Shown: positions 24,674-34,705 of the stretch, piece by piece
Numbering within the stretch: the stretch's first letter is position 1
Layout: each line of letters starts with the position of its first letter
Assembly (NCBI GenBank): GCA_020740775.1
Contig: JAHEWK010000001.1
Coordinates: forward strand, 3,410,001 to 3,474,000
Source: Ilyonectria destructans
Lineage: Eukaryota > Ascomycota > Sordariomycetes > Hypocreales > Nectriaceae
Length of the DNA: 64,000 nt
Direction of reading: 5' to 3'
Notes under the pieces: generated by a model
The model's database searches: none
Seen by the model: the letters and a program-made list of their open reading frames with translations, nothing else
What the model was told of the DNA's origin: nothing
Program-made: the position numbers and the translations under genes

Positions 24674-27512
24674 GATGACTGTGGGCTTTTGGTAAAGAAT
24701 TCAAAGGACGATTGTGGAGAGAGGCAAATGGCGTTGTGGGAGAATTGGGGAGCTTGGTTCGAGGAGGAGTCGTTGGTGATGGCGTTGGCTTGGAGCTTCA
24801 CTTTCAGGCAGCCTGAGAGCTGCGTGTTGCAGTCTGTCTGCCGGCGAGGCTGGCCGCGTGGGTGCCTGAGGCGGCAACAATGGCGAGGCTTGAGGTGCTG
24901 AGCCACATGTGGCGGAGAGAGGCTAAAAAGCGGGAGTGGCTTGGGCGCAGCCCACTTGCCCCTCACTGTCACAGCGTCACATCGAGGTCCCCTGCAGCCG
25001 AGCTTTCGGAGATGCGCAAGCCTGGCAGCCATAGGATCTGTGCCGTTTTGCAGGAGACAGCTCAGTACGTACAGTACTTGGCGTTATAGTACCTTTGCAT
25101 GTCACGAAACGATGATGCTGCCCCACCACATGTGGTGATGAGCACTTCATCTCTGAGATCCTACCAGATGGGAAGAGAGCAAAGAAGGAATATTTGGGGA
25201 GTCATAACCTTTCTCTCACCTCGTCCTCCTTTGTTGAACTCGGTTCTCTTGACTGAGAGGGGTCGGGTCTGGCCCGTCCAGGACCGTCCCTGGTGGACGA
25301 GCTGCATGTCTTTGTTGGGCCGGGGGCTTCGTAGCGTGGATGGAAGGGCCACTACAGCAACACTACAGAAAATGAGTCCGTGATCAGCGGTGAGTTTGAA
25401 GCAATGTGGCACATGTTGAGTAACGGGTATTGGCGTGTGCGTGAGCTTTGTGTGATGCTTGTCCGAAGAATCATGCCGCGACACTGTTTGTTGCTGAAGA
25501 AGTGGAAGGGAGATACTGCATAAAGGGGACAGAAACAGAGAGTGAGGCATCTACACGTAGTCTGCCTGCATCCATGGATCTCCTGCGTCTGCCGGGGATT
25601 CCTACAAGCTAGATTCCATGGTCGGTTATTAGCCTGTTGCCTGTCTCTGGAGATCTGGCACGTCCCACGCCTTGTGGCACTGGCTCATTGGATCGCGCTG
25701 GTCGGGCGAACAGGGGCCAGACGAAACCGTCCGATGGATGGCATTGCGGAGCGGGTTTTCCCTTGACGGAGAGGCGGGGCGAGAGCGTTAGGAAGTGAAC
25801 GGCATGAGTGAACAAGCGCATGCATGAATCATTACAGAGGAGAAATTACGGCATCAAGGGACCCCTGGTGTTGGCGACGTGAATATGAGACAGAGACGAG
25901 AGCTGTGAATGAGAGGCCGTCATGGTCACAACTCACTCTCACGCTCTCCATCGTGGGAGCATCATGTGCCCTCTGTGTCACATTGCCCTGGTGCGTCATG
26001 AAGGAATTTTGGTAGGTGTAATAGGCCTGGTCTAGCGGACAGGTGCCTTCTGTACATGCCCATGGGTCCCTGTAATCTCCACCGAACCTACCGCGCTGCC
26101 CTCCACTAGCGGTCCATTACCCACTGTCCCACGTTGTTCCAGGTTGCCCTTCCCCTCCATCACAGCTGTGTACCTGTGTACCTAGGTACCACAGCCTCGC
26201 TGCTTTTAGCCTGGGCCGACCTCTGAGGGACCCTTTGAGTTCATGGACAGATTTCACCGTAAAAGTTCTCCCTCCACCGTATTATGTTAACGGTAGCGGG
26301 AGAGGCCCAAACTATCCCACATCATGTAGTCACGTGTCTTCCCTGGCTGGTTGGAGTCGACGTTTGGACCAGCAACCCCGAAGATTGTTCATCACGTGGG
26401 CAGGCAGTCACTCAACTACCACCTATCGCTGGCACAATGACGAGAGAGAACTGGGCAGATTGGTTTGGGCAATCTGCTTTGCATGCTGAGAATTTAGAAT
26501 TTGTGCTGTTACGGTACATGGCTACTTGGCACTATGAGGTTAGCAGGCTTAAAACGGTACATATAATGAGTTACACCGTTTCAGCACAACCGTTTTCGCA
26601 TTACATCAACTGTGCAAAGCATGAACTGAGTTGAGCTTGAGCAAAAGCGGCATGAGAACTAGACCTAATTAGGACAACAACGTATAATGTTTCGTACAGC
26701 ACCTCGGGTACCTATGTAGGGTTCCATGACTGTGCCATCACGTCCCATCACCACAACCGTCAATCTGCATCGCGTCGCATCGCCATCATTCACTCTGTCC
26801 CTCTGCCTCCCTCTGCCTTCCTCTGCCTCCTTCTGCCTCCCTCTCTCCTCGCCACACACTATTTCAACGTCCTCTCCTCCTCCATCCTTTTATTCCCGCA
26901 CACTACTACAAAGGAAAAAACCCACCCTTTCTTCCCTCGCACGCGCCGTCCGTCTCTTGTCCGTTCTCTCCCCACCTTGGCCCCGGCGCCTGCAACCCAA
27001 CCCAACGGCCCACCGCTCTTAGACACCCTCCAAGCCCAATAAAGCGTCCCCCGGAGTCGACCTCTCCCGCTCTCCTCTCTCCCTATTTCATTCTCGTTCG
27101 CGCTTCTTCTTCTTCTTCTATTTCTGCTCTCTCCTCTATCTTCCAAGAGGCTTGCTTAGCTTAGTCAAATAAAAAAACAACCGTTTTGCCCCCAACTGTC
27201 CTGTCGCAACCCCCCCGAAGCGCTCGCCAGTCGTCACACCCTCCGCGTTCCTTGCCACCCCACCATCAACCCCAAGGCCCCAACGACCCGAACACGAACC
27301 AAGAAAGCGACATATAGCCTGAACTTTGGCCGGAATCACTCGCTTGCTTCCTGACAAGACCGGAAAATACAGGGTATCTAACAAGGGATACTTACCGAGT
27401 TACCGAGCTTCCACGCATACCGTTCCATCTGCACACGCAGCCAGGTACCCCATCAGCCCATCTCCGTATATATCCACCTACTGATGCGATTCCGCTTTGC
27501 AGACCAGCCATC
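24674..27512. other. 2.8-kb head-to-head intergenic region with pyrimidine-rich leader
   Basis: This divergent region lies upstream of PRE10 and of the 299-aa gene. It contains a 12-bp palindrome at 26178-26189, an imperfect CTCTGCCTCC tandem near 26795-26850, and a long CT-rich strand from about 26,760 to 27,130 that looks like the promoter/leader of the plus-strand gene. No convincing coding sequence was found. Confidence 0.5.
26178..26189. repeat. 12-bp perfect palindrome GTACCTAGGTAC
   Basis: The sequence equals its own reverse complement. Related TACCTAGG, TAGGTAGG and TACTACGTAGTA strings recur in other intergenic regions of the window. Confidence 0.85.
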
Positions 27513-28412
27513 ATGGTTTCAGTCCAGTACACCATGCAGATGCATGATGAGCTCGCGGCTCTCTTCTCGCGCAACCTCACTTTTAACCCAGAGCTCCAGG
27601 CTCAGGCCCAGGCCCAAGCTCATGCCCAGGCTCAAGCTGAGGCCCAGGCTCAAGCTGAGGCCCAGGCTCAAGCTGAGGCCCAGGCCCAGGCCCCGGTTTA
27701 TCAGGAAGCACCCGTGCCTGAAGCTTCTAAGCCCATCATCTATTCAGTCTCACAGCACTACAATCACTCGGCTCATATCGTGAAGCCGCAACCTACCCAG
27801 CAACAAGAAGTATGGGAGGAGCCCCAACGGCCTTCCTCGGAACCGCCTCAGACTGAAGCACCAAGCGCTGAGACAGTACTGCGCAACCATGGCGTTGACC
27901 CTCACACACTCACACCCTCTCAGGTCCAGTTGTTCAGGATCGCCGACCCGCCACAGCAGATGAGGCTCATCGAGCTCTGGAGTATCTGTCCTCCAGGTAA
28001 GGGTGGTGATATCCCGGCCCTGGCCTGGAGCAGCACCACGGTGGAGCAGGAGGAGCAACTGGCTCAGATGCGGTACGAGAGAGCCGCGCAGCAGCAACAG
28101 CAACAGCACCAGGTCATGAGCTTGGACGGAACTGTAGTCCAAAGCGGCGATGGCAGGTGGAACCAGTCCTCCGATAATGACACCGAGCCCTACATGCTCT
28201 CAGGGTACGAGGAACTCATGCGACGAGAGAGTCAGCGCCAAGAACTGGAGAACCGACAGAGGGACTCCCATAGCCACTTTGCCTCTACTCCCGCCTACAC
28301 ACCCGCCACGGACCCTGTCTACATGGGTGCCGATTACCTTCGTCAGCAGCAACAGATGCAAATGGCCACTCAGTACGGTGCCTTCCAACAGGATACCATG
28401 GATGTCATGTAA
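27513..28412 (+). CDS. Unrecognised Gln/Ala-rich protein (299 aa)
   Basis: I do not recognise a named family. The single-exon frame codes 299 aa. Residues about 30-63 are an imperfect (AQ/AE)n repeat, encoded partly by an 18-bp tandem repeat. Further on come polyglutamine runs (QQQQQQ near residue 200 and QQQQ near 280) and an ordered-looking core, VLRNHGVDPHTLTPSQVQLFRIADPP...LIELWSICPP, about residues 115-160. The composition (Gln, Pro, Ser) resembles transcription-associated or low-complexity regulatory proteins, but that is inference. The sequence just before the ATG (CTACTGAT...TTTGCAG) looks like the 3' end of a 5'-UTR intron. If spliced, this would remove an upstream ATG at 27484 that opens an overlapping frame. 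Confidence 0.7.
   Translation: MVSVQYTMQMHDELAALFSRNLTFNPELQAQAQAQAHAQAQAEAQAQAEAQAQAEAQAQAPVYQEAPVPEASKPIIYSVSQHYNHSAHIVKPQPTQQQEVWEEPQRPSSEPPQTEAPSAETVLRNHGVDPHTLTPSQVQLFRIADPPQQMRLIELWSICPPGKGGDIPALAWSSTTVEQEEQLAQMRYERAAQQQQQQHQVMSLDGTVVQSGDGRWNQSSDNDTEPYMLSGYEELMRRESQRQELENRQRDSHSHFASTPAYTPATDPVYMGADYLRQQQQMQMATQYGAFQQDTMDVM
27612..27690 (+). repeat. 18-bp coding tandem repeat (about 3 perfect units plus degenerate flanks)
   Basis: The unit CAGGCTCAAGCTGAGGCC is repeated and flanked by variants, encoding alternating Ala-Gln/Ala-Glu. The unit length is a multiple of three, so copy-number change would preserve the frame. Confidence 0.8.
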
Positions 28413-29189
28413 ATATCAACCTCCTTCTCTGGCTGAGCATCAAAAACACATATAGCTAGCATCTGGTCAATTTAACAAGTGGCCGAGATAGATAGCAGCC
28501 GAGGGGACGAGGATTCATTGTTTGGTCTTTTCTTTTCACTGTATGGACATCATATTGAACAAGACAGGAGGAAGAATGTTGTTATTGATGGAAACTTTCA
28601 TGGCAACAATTGCTTTTACACATATTTACCTCGGGATTGATGATTCTATGGACGGAATTTCTATTTTTGAAAGCGAGGATTGGCGCTGAGGGGATGCTAT
28701 TTCTGTTTCTCATTCGTTATTAAACTACACAACTCCTGTCTCCCTCATACCCTTTAATAACCCTCAGTGTATGCTAATGCTATGTTTTCTAGAGAGAAGA
28801 CTCGTGGCAACATATTAGTTGACCAGAGGTACGTCGTTCTCCCCAACAGCATACACACCTCAGAAACCCCCTTTTCCCTTCCAAGTTGCTTCTAACCATA
28901 ACATGACCTGAGTCTAAAACCAATGTTTCGTGATGTCTCTTTGGATATGTATTCTTCCCGGTTTTCCGTCCCGTTGCACTGTGGTTGTATAGCAATTCAA
29001 ACACTTTCTACTCTCAAATGCTGCGCCCACACTGATTGCATGTGAACAAATCATATATGGTCACAGAGATGTGAAGTAAAGAGTGCCGAGGCTTTCTGAG
29101 ACCAACAATTGAAGGGGTATTGAATTTGGTTCCGGGCTTCTTAATTATGGTAGATCATCATCATGCAGTTCATCTAAATATGTGTATGT
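28413..29189. other. Tail-to-tail intergenic region
   Basis: This 777-bp AT-rich interval lies between the 299-aa gene and RNA1 and probably holds both 3' UTRs. I see no gene in it. Confidence 0.5.
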
Positions 29190-30490
29190 CTAAATGCCGG
29201 TCTTCTCGAGCTTCTTTGTCAGGTCATCGACATCCTTATCCTTGATGACAGGTTCCTCCTGGGCCTCCTCAGCCTCCTTGGCCAACTTCTCAACCTTCTC
29301 CTCCTCCTCCTCCTCTTCTTCTTCTTCCTCCTCCTCTTCCCCATCGTCGCTTTCGAGATCGCTCAGGCTGTCGACACCCCAGTCGTCCTCAACCACCGTG
29401 TCGCCGCCGAATTTCTCCTTTCGCTCCTCGAGCAACTCTTGCAGAGCAGTGATCGACTCGTCGTCCTCAGCGAACATGTTGCCGTTGAGCTCGATTCGTC
29501 TCAGAGCGGGCAGACCGTCCTTGGCAGCAACAGCGAAGCCCTTAAGACCAGTGGCAGTGATCTCGTTGAACTGCAATCGCAAAATCTCCAACTTCGCGTT
29601 CTTGCCCTTGGCCAGGGCTTTGGACACCAAGACAGCGCCCTTGCCACCAACGAGAGACTCGCCAACACCGAGCTCCTCCAACAGCGTCCAGCCGGCCACA
29701 ACCTTGGCCAAGGCCTTGGCACCCACAAGGGTGAGGGTGTTGTCCTGCAGATCGAGGATCTTGAGCTCAGAGGCGTTGTTGAGACCGTTGGTCAGAAGAT
29801 GCGAGATACCCTCTGGTCGGATACCGTTCTGAACCATCCTGATGACCCGAATTTTGTTGTGGAGGTTGTAGGTCTTGGCCCAAGCCGTCATACTTCCGTT
29901 CTCAAGTCGGTTTCGGCCGCAAATGACAGTCTCCAGGTCGGGAACAGCCTGTCCCTCCTTGCGAGCAGCCTCCTTCTTGGCGTGGAGCTCCGAGAGGGAG
30001 TCGGCGATGAGGATACCGGCATGGGGGCCGAGACCGTTGTTGTTGAGGTAGAGGTGCTGAAGGGGAACGTGCGAGGCGAGGAACGCGACCAGGGGCGCCT
30101 GGGTGTTCAAGCCAAAAGCGTTGTCGTTCAAGTTGATGGTGTTGAGCTTGGGGAGGTTGAGGATGGAGGTGAGGAGAGAGGAGAGGGCTTCGGGGATCTC
30201 GTTGAGGAGTCTTCCGGTGAAGATATCGGCGAGGTTTGCCACCTGAAGGCGCCACAGTTAGCAGGGTGAGTTTCGGACTTGGAGGGGAGTTGTCATACTT
30301 GGAGGTTCTTCTTGGTCGCGAGGACTTCACCGAGCAGCTTGCAAGCACCAACACCAAGAGTGTTTCCCAGGAGCCTGACCTCCTCAACATCGTTCGCTCG
30401 GAGTTCGGTGATATGAGGCTCAAGGTCGGCCTCGGTGTCGAGCTTGAGGCCCTTTCCCTCGAGGGAAAAGAGTTTGGTGGAGGAAACCAT
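29190..30490 (-). CDS. RNA1: Ran GTPase-activating protein (Rna1/RanGAP1)
   Basis: RanGAP stimulates GTP hydrolysis by Ran on the cytoplasmic side of the pore and so drives nucleocytoplasmic transport. Exon 1 is 30490-30299 and exon 2 30242-29190, with a 56-nt intron (GTATGA donor, GCTAAC branch). The product is 414 aa, close to the S. pombe protein. It is built of leucine-rich repeats (LNDNAFG, LYLNNNGLG, VICGRNRLENGS, LDLQDNTL, LRLQFNEI, IELNGNMF). The motif DIFTGR places an Arg near residue 75, equivalent to the Arg implicated in catalysis in S. pombe Rna1. The C-terminus has the family's acidic tail, including a run of 14 Glu encoded by GAG/GAA repeats. It is divergent from cytochrome c1, 455 bp away. 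Confidence 0.95.
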
Positions 30491-30945
30491 AGTGAAGTGT
30501 ACAGAAGGCGTTAAACGTGAGCAACGAATATGTACCAGGTATTATGCAGAGCGCAAACACGGAATGGCTGCAGCATAAGCAAAAGATGTGTGCTCAAGCG
30601 TGTGAGTGAAGGTGGGGGTGGGGTAATTACCTACAGCAGGCGCTACAATGCGAAGCGCACCATGATTGCCAGGGGAGCCTGTCGGGAATTTCCGGCAGCT
30701 GGCAGGCAGCTGGCGAGCAGCTGGCAAACATGTGTCGGGTCACCGGCCGCTCAGATGGAATGGGTGTGGAGGTCACGTGAATTTGGCCAATCAGCGCCGG
30801 CCCATTTCGGAACGCTCGATAGGTTTTCTCTGACGCCAATGATCTTTGCTGAGCCCTTTTGTCCTCCGACCCCGAGTACGATTCCCCATCGCCGTCTCAC
30901 ATTCGATTGCGGCTCATCCTGCAGCGACGGTCTAGCTAGCCCATC
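30491..30945. promoter_or_regulatory. Divergent promoter region RNA1 / CYT1
   Basis: This 455-bp interval lies between two start codons on opposite strands. It includes a repeated AGCTGGC string (GGCAGCTGGCAGGCAGCTGGCGAGCAGCTGGC, about 30,695-30,726) and a GGCCAATCAGC CCAAT box near 30,784. Confidence 0.6.
30695..30726. repeat. CAGCTGGC short repeats in RNA1/CYT1 promoter
   Basis: Three closely spaced copies of CAGCTGGC occur within about 30 bp, each containing the palindromic E-box-like CAGCTG. Their position in a 455-bp divergent promoter suggests a possible binding-site cluster. Confidence 0.6.
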
Positions 30946-32232
30946 ATGCTCGCCAGGTCGTCCATGCGCTCGACGCGCATCCTCAATGGCCTCAAGAACG
31001 GCGTTGCCGCCGCTTCTAAGGTATGGCACCATTCGCTGGCATCCGCCTCCCGTTTACCGAGGGACATCACCATGGGCCCCAACCCGCCGCAACCACGCCA
31101 ATCGCATCAGAATGACCGTGGATTTAATGTATCTGACCGCTGACCGTGTTTTGATTCCAGCGTGCCGCCTCCTCGAGCTCCTACGCCGCCGGCGAAGCTT
31201 CTGCTACCCGAATGAACGTGGCCGCTGCCGCCTCCACCACCCTCGCCCTCGGTTCCATGGCTTGGTACTACCATCTCTATGGACCTGTTGCCTTTGCTTC
31301 AACTCCCGCTGAGGAGGGGTACGTGATTTCCGAGCTTTGAGGGCACATTGGCCAGGTCGGCCCAATCTGGCGATGAGGCATAAATGCTGCATCAACGTGC
31401 TACGAATCGAACACGACCTTGCTAACCGGTCACAATAGTCTCCATTCTACTCAGTACCCCTGGGTTCACTCGCAGATGTTCAAGACCTACGATCACCAGG
31501 CGTAAGTTGATCGCGGTGCAATTGACCCGGTGGTCCGAAATATTGACCCATTGCTATAGTCTCCGCCGTGGCTTCCAGGTTTACCAGGAGGTCTGCGCGT
31601 CCTGCCACTCTCTGAGCCGAGTCCCCTACCGATCACTCGTCGGCACCATCTTGACCGTTGACGAGGCCAAGGCCCTTGCCGAGGAGAATGAGTTCCCCGG
31701 CGAACCCAATGACGAGGGCGAGATCGAGATGCGACCCGGAAAGCTGGCCGATTACATGCCCGCCCCCTACAAGAACGAGGAGTCTGCCCGCTTCGCCAAC
31801 AACGGCGCCCTTCCCCCGGATCTGAGCCTGATCATCAAGGCCCGCCACGGCGGCTGCGATTACATCTTCAGCTTGCTCACTGGTTACCCCGAGGAACCCC
31901 CCGCTGGTGTCACGGTTGCCCCTGGCATGAACTTCAACCCTTACTTCCCCGGAACCGGTATCGCCATGGCTCGTGTCCTGTACGATGGCCTCCTCGAGTA
32001 CGAGGACGAGACTGTTGCTTCGACCTCCCAGATGGCCAAGGACGTTGTCGAGTTCCTCAACTGGGCCGCCGAGCCCGAGATGGACGACCGAAAGCGTATG
32101 GGTATGAAGGTCCTGGTTGTGTCTGCTTCCCTGTGGGCTGTCAGCGTGTGGGTGAAGCGATACAAGTGGGCTTGGGTGAAGTCGAGGAAGATCGCCTACG
32201 ACCCCCCAAAGGAGGTCAAGGTCCGCCGTTAA
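30946..32232 (+). CDS. CYT1: Cytochrome c1, heme protein of the bc1 complex
   Basis: This heme-bearing subunit of mitochondrial complex III passes electrons from the Rieske protein to cytochrome c. Exons 30946-31020, 31161-31318, 31439-31501 and 31560-32232; introns of 140, 120 and 58 nt. The product is 322 aa. The N-terminus is a typical bipartite presequence: Arg/Ser-rich ([12 protein letters not shown]) followed by an Ala-rich hydrophobic sorting segment. The covalent heme motif is CASCH (Cys111, Cys114, His115). The GIAMAR segment is the likely region of the Met axial ligand, and a single C-terminal membrane anchor ([15 protein letters not shown]) is followed by a basic tail. All splice junctions keep the frame. 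Confidence 0.96.
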
Positions 32233-33381
32233 GGAGGCCCATTCAAGTCTCATTTGTATACTAGTCGCCCCCTAGAGCAGCTCCTTTGTCGGTGGCGGGT
32301 AGAAAAGAAGCAAGGCGTGAATGGAGGCGGGAAGAAAGACGGGAGGGTAGAGTGTAAATCAGATGAATCGTTCCAATACCTTATTTGACCCAAACTACAC
32401 TCGAAACTATATCATTAATTAAAAAAGATATGCTTCAGATTTATACCCGAAGGATATAGCACATGACAAAGCCTTGCGTAAAAGGAGGGCCTTCTTGATA
32501 TTGAAATAGGAAAATTACACATCGTCTTCTTTGCTGTTCAGGAAGCCGGCGTTGCTGAGTGCCCGTAGTGTAAGTTACGTGATATAATCGGCTGAGAGGA
32601 CGGAATTTCGCGGGCACAATGGCAAACAATCGGCTGGTTGATCTACGTACTTGTGGGCGTAAAAAGCCACCCACTCGCCTGCATTTAATACTGGGTGGTC
32701 AAGGACCGTGGCACCACCTTGGACCGAGTGTGGTCGGCTTCCAGAGTGGGATCTGTCCATCAACCTCCACGTCGCCTTGAGTGGGAGACTGCGGTGTGTT
32801 CCCCGTGGGACTGTTCAGGCAACGCTTGTGGGAATCCTTGCGAGGGGATGCTTTTTTACAAGGTTCCAGCTTTGAGTGTAATTGAGCATCTGCTTCTTAC
32901 TAGGATCCTTACCTAGTTGCGTACTACGTCGTACGTAGGTAATCCCTCAGTCACCGAGAGTGGCATCCATTTGTTTCTCCTCCACTTGTACGGTACGGGG
33001 TTCACGGTATGCGGAGTCGCCCAGGTGATCATGTCCCCTGTAAAGTGCCTGCAGCCTGCCTAAGCTCCCTGGAAACCGCCTGAAAGTTGACCCAACTCCA
33101 GGCGTCTACCCCGCTAATTACCCGCGATTGCCCGCCTGGGTGGTCACTCACGCACTGCGTTCGCCACGACATTCAGCCGGCCAAACAGGCGCTAGGCCAC
33201 CGTCCAGCGCCGCGACAGGCTCAGCCCAACCAACCCCATCCACCTCCCGAACCACGCTTGCCGTGGAAGGCAAGGACTGCTCACCACCCCGTCCTCTTCA
33301 TCCATCCTATCCCATTCAGCGTGCTCTTCCCTCACTCGCACTCCTCAACACTCGCCTCGCCTCCTCTTCCTCCTCTCTCGA
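32233..33381. other. Intergenic region downstream of CYT1
   Basis: This 1.1-kb interval contains the CYT1 3' UTR and, from about 33,100, a pyrimidine-rich strand leading into the Cys-rich gene. A palindrome-rich string (ACTACGTCGTACGTAGGTA) lies at 32,922-32,940. No gene was recognised. Confidence 0.5.
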
Positions 33382-34233
33382 CTGGATGAACTGTCCGACT
33401 ACCTGTCTACGCACTACATTGCCGCCAGGCAGCCGCGTCTCTTCGTCCTCCCCCAGCCTCTCACGCTGAACCTGCCCGAGGCCTTGCACCGAGCTCGGTC
33501 TTCGGCAAACGCAAACGCAAACGCAAACGCCAACGTCAAAACCATGCCCTTCGTCGGCGAAGACGTCCATACAGGGAACAAGCGACGATGGGACGCCGAT
33601 GATGAACGGGCCATGTACGCCCTCTACGCCTCCGAAGAGCCCAAGGACTTCTATGTCCTCAACCAGCGCCCAGAGATCACCCCGCGCAAGATCCTCCCCT
33701 TAACCACCAAGCGGGCACGCATCTCCGAGGACGACATACACATTCACGACACTCTCCCCAACTCCTCTCCCGCATCCCACCGCCGACGGCGATCATCGCA
33801 GCTTAAGGTGCTACAAGTCCAGTCAGCCTCCGCCAGCCGCTTCGCCCCCAGAGTTACCAGCGCGATCCTGGCTCCATGCCATATCTGCCACCGTCGACCC
33901 ACCAAGAAATCAGATCTCGACTCCTTCGCCCAGTGCCAGGGCTGCAACGAGCGGGCTTGCTTTGTCTGCATTCGGGAATGCCAGGGCTGGAACCTGGATA
34001 GCGGTTCTGTGCTGTCGGAACAGGAGATACTTTCGCGGTCCTTCCATATGGATGACGTCGATGACCATCAATCCCCTCAACAAACAGATAATCAGCGTGC
34101 CGGGCACGATACTAGGAAAGGGTGGGCCGCCGGTGGCCATCGAGCTGTGGTTTGCAGTCGATGTTGTATCGAGCGCGGTGCCGAGGGAGACGTCGCATGC
34201 CTGGGTTGCCTCTCCCGTATGGAGGGGAAGTAA
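33382..34233 (+). CDS. Unrecognised Cys-rich, possibly zinc-binding protein
   Basis: No family recognised. The first in-frame ATG is at 33544 (ACCATGC, good context), giving 229 aa. However, the frame is open back to a TAG at 33193, and the codons from 33382 read LDELSDYLSTHYIAARQPRLF..., convincingly protein-like with normal codon bias. I therefore annotate from the CTG at 33382, with either a non-ATG start or an unseen upstream exon. The C-terminal half has paired cysteines: CHICHR near residue 173 of the long form, CQGC...CFVC...CQGW, then CSRCC...CLGC at the end. This suggests a cross-braced zinc fold, as inference. The middle is basic and disordered (TTKRARISEDD, HRRRRSS). An in-frame GCAAAC hexamer repeat encodes Ala-Asn pairs just before the ATG. 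Confidence 0.65.
   Translation: MDELSDYLSTHYIAARQPRLFVLPQPLTLNLPEALHRARSSANANANANANVKTMPFVGEDVHTGNKRRWDADDERAMYALYASEEPKDFYVLNQRPEITPRKILPLTTKRARISEDDIHIHDTLPNSSPASHRRRRSSQLKVLQVQSASASRFAPRVTSAILAPCHICHRRPTKKSDLDSFAQCQGCNERACFVCIRECQGWNLDSGSVLSEQEILSRSFHMDDVDDHQSPQQTDNQRAGHDTRKGWAAGGHRAVVCSRCCIERGAEGDVACLGCLSRMEGK
33505..33534 (+). repeat. GCAAAC hexamer tandem repeat (4 copies plus a variant)
   Basis: In-frame hexamers encode Ala-Asn repeats immediately upstream of the first ATG of the Cys-rich gene. The unit is a multiple of three and the frame is unbroken through it. Confidence 0.85.
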
Positions 34234-34705
34234 TCTACCAGGGTCGAAGAAACATCTAATGATTCATGATTGTCTGTTCTCGTCACCCCTGAGCGGGTAC
34301 TCTTACACTATTTAAAGAAAGAACACTTCTGGGGCAATTCGTTGGCTTTTGGAAGCTATTGGAAGGGACGCATGCTGCTGGTTTGGAATGGGATGCTTTT
34401 TGAGCAGGAGAACTGCATGGTCACATCTTATGAGGGAACGGTAATGGGAATGGGAACGGGGCATTGGCGTTTTGTTTTCCTGCCTAGACGGTCCCGCTTC
34501 ATGTGCATACGGCCTGAGGACTTGCGCCAGGAATCATCATACATAGGTAGATAGGTAGTCATCAGCATGGAAGTCACCACAGGTACCGTGTTCATCATCA
34601 AACCGAAGGAATCTCTCGTGAAGCAACAGGCCGATGTAACGTCTAGAATCCCGCCATCTAATTGCCGTTTACTCGTACACCGTATTAAATTACACCACGC
34701 TATTT
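34234..34705. other. Tail-to-tail intergenic region
   Basis: This 472-bp interval lies between the stops of the Cys-rich gene and RPT1 and holds both 3' UTRs. A TAGGTAG direct pair lies near 34,545-34,558. No gene was seen. Confidence 0.5.

Noticed and set aside
27484..27783. Upstream ATG opening a 99-codon frame that overlaps the 299-aa gene
   Set aside because: The ATG lies just before a likely 5'-UTR intron acceptor (TTTGCAG) and the product is a frame-shifted reading of the tandem repeat (RLKLRP repeats).
29439..30269. 276-codon plus-strand frame opposite RNA1
   Set aside because: Antisense mirror of the leucine-rich repeats of RanGAP, which are unmistakable on the minus strand.
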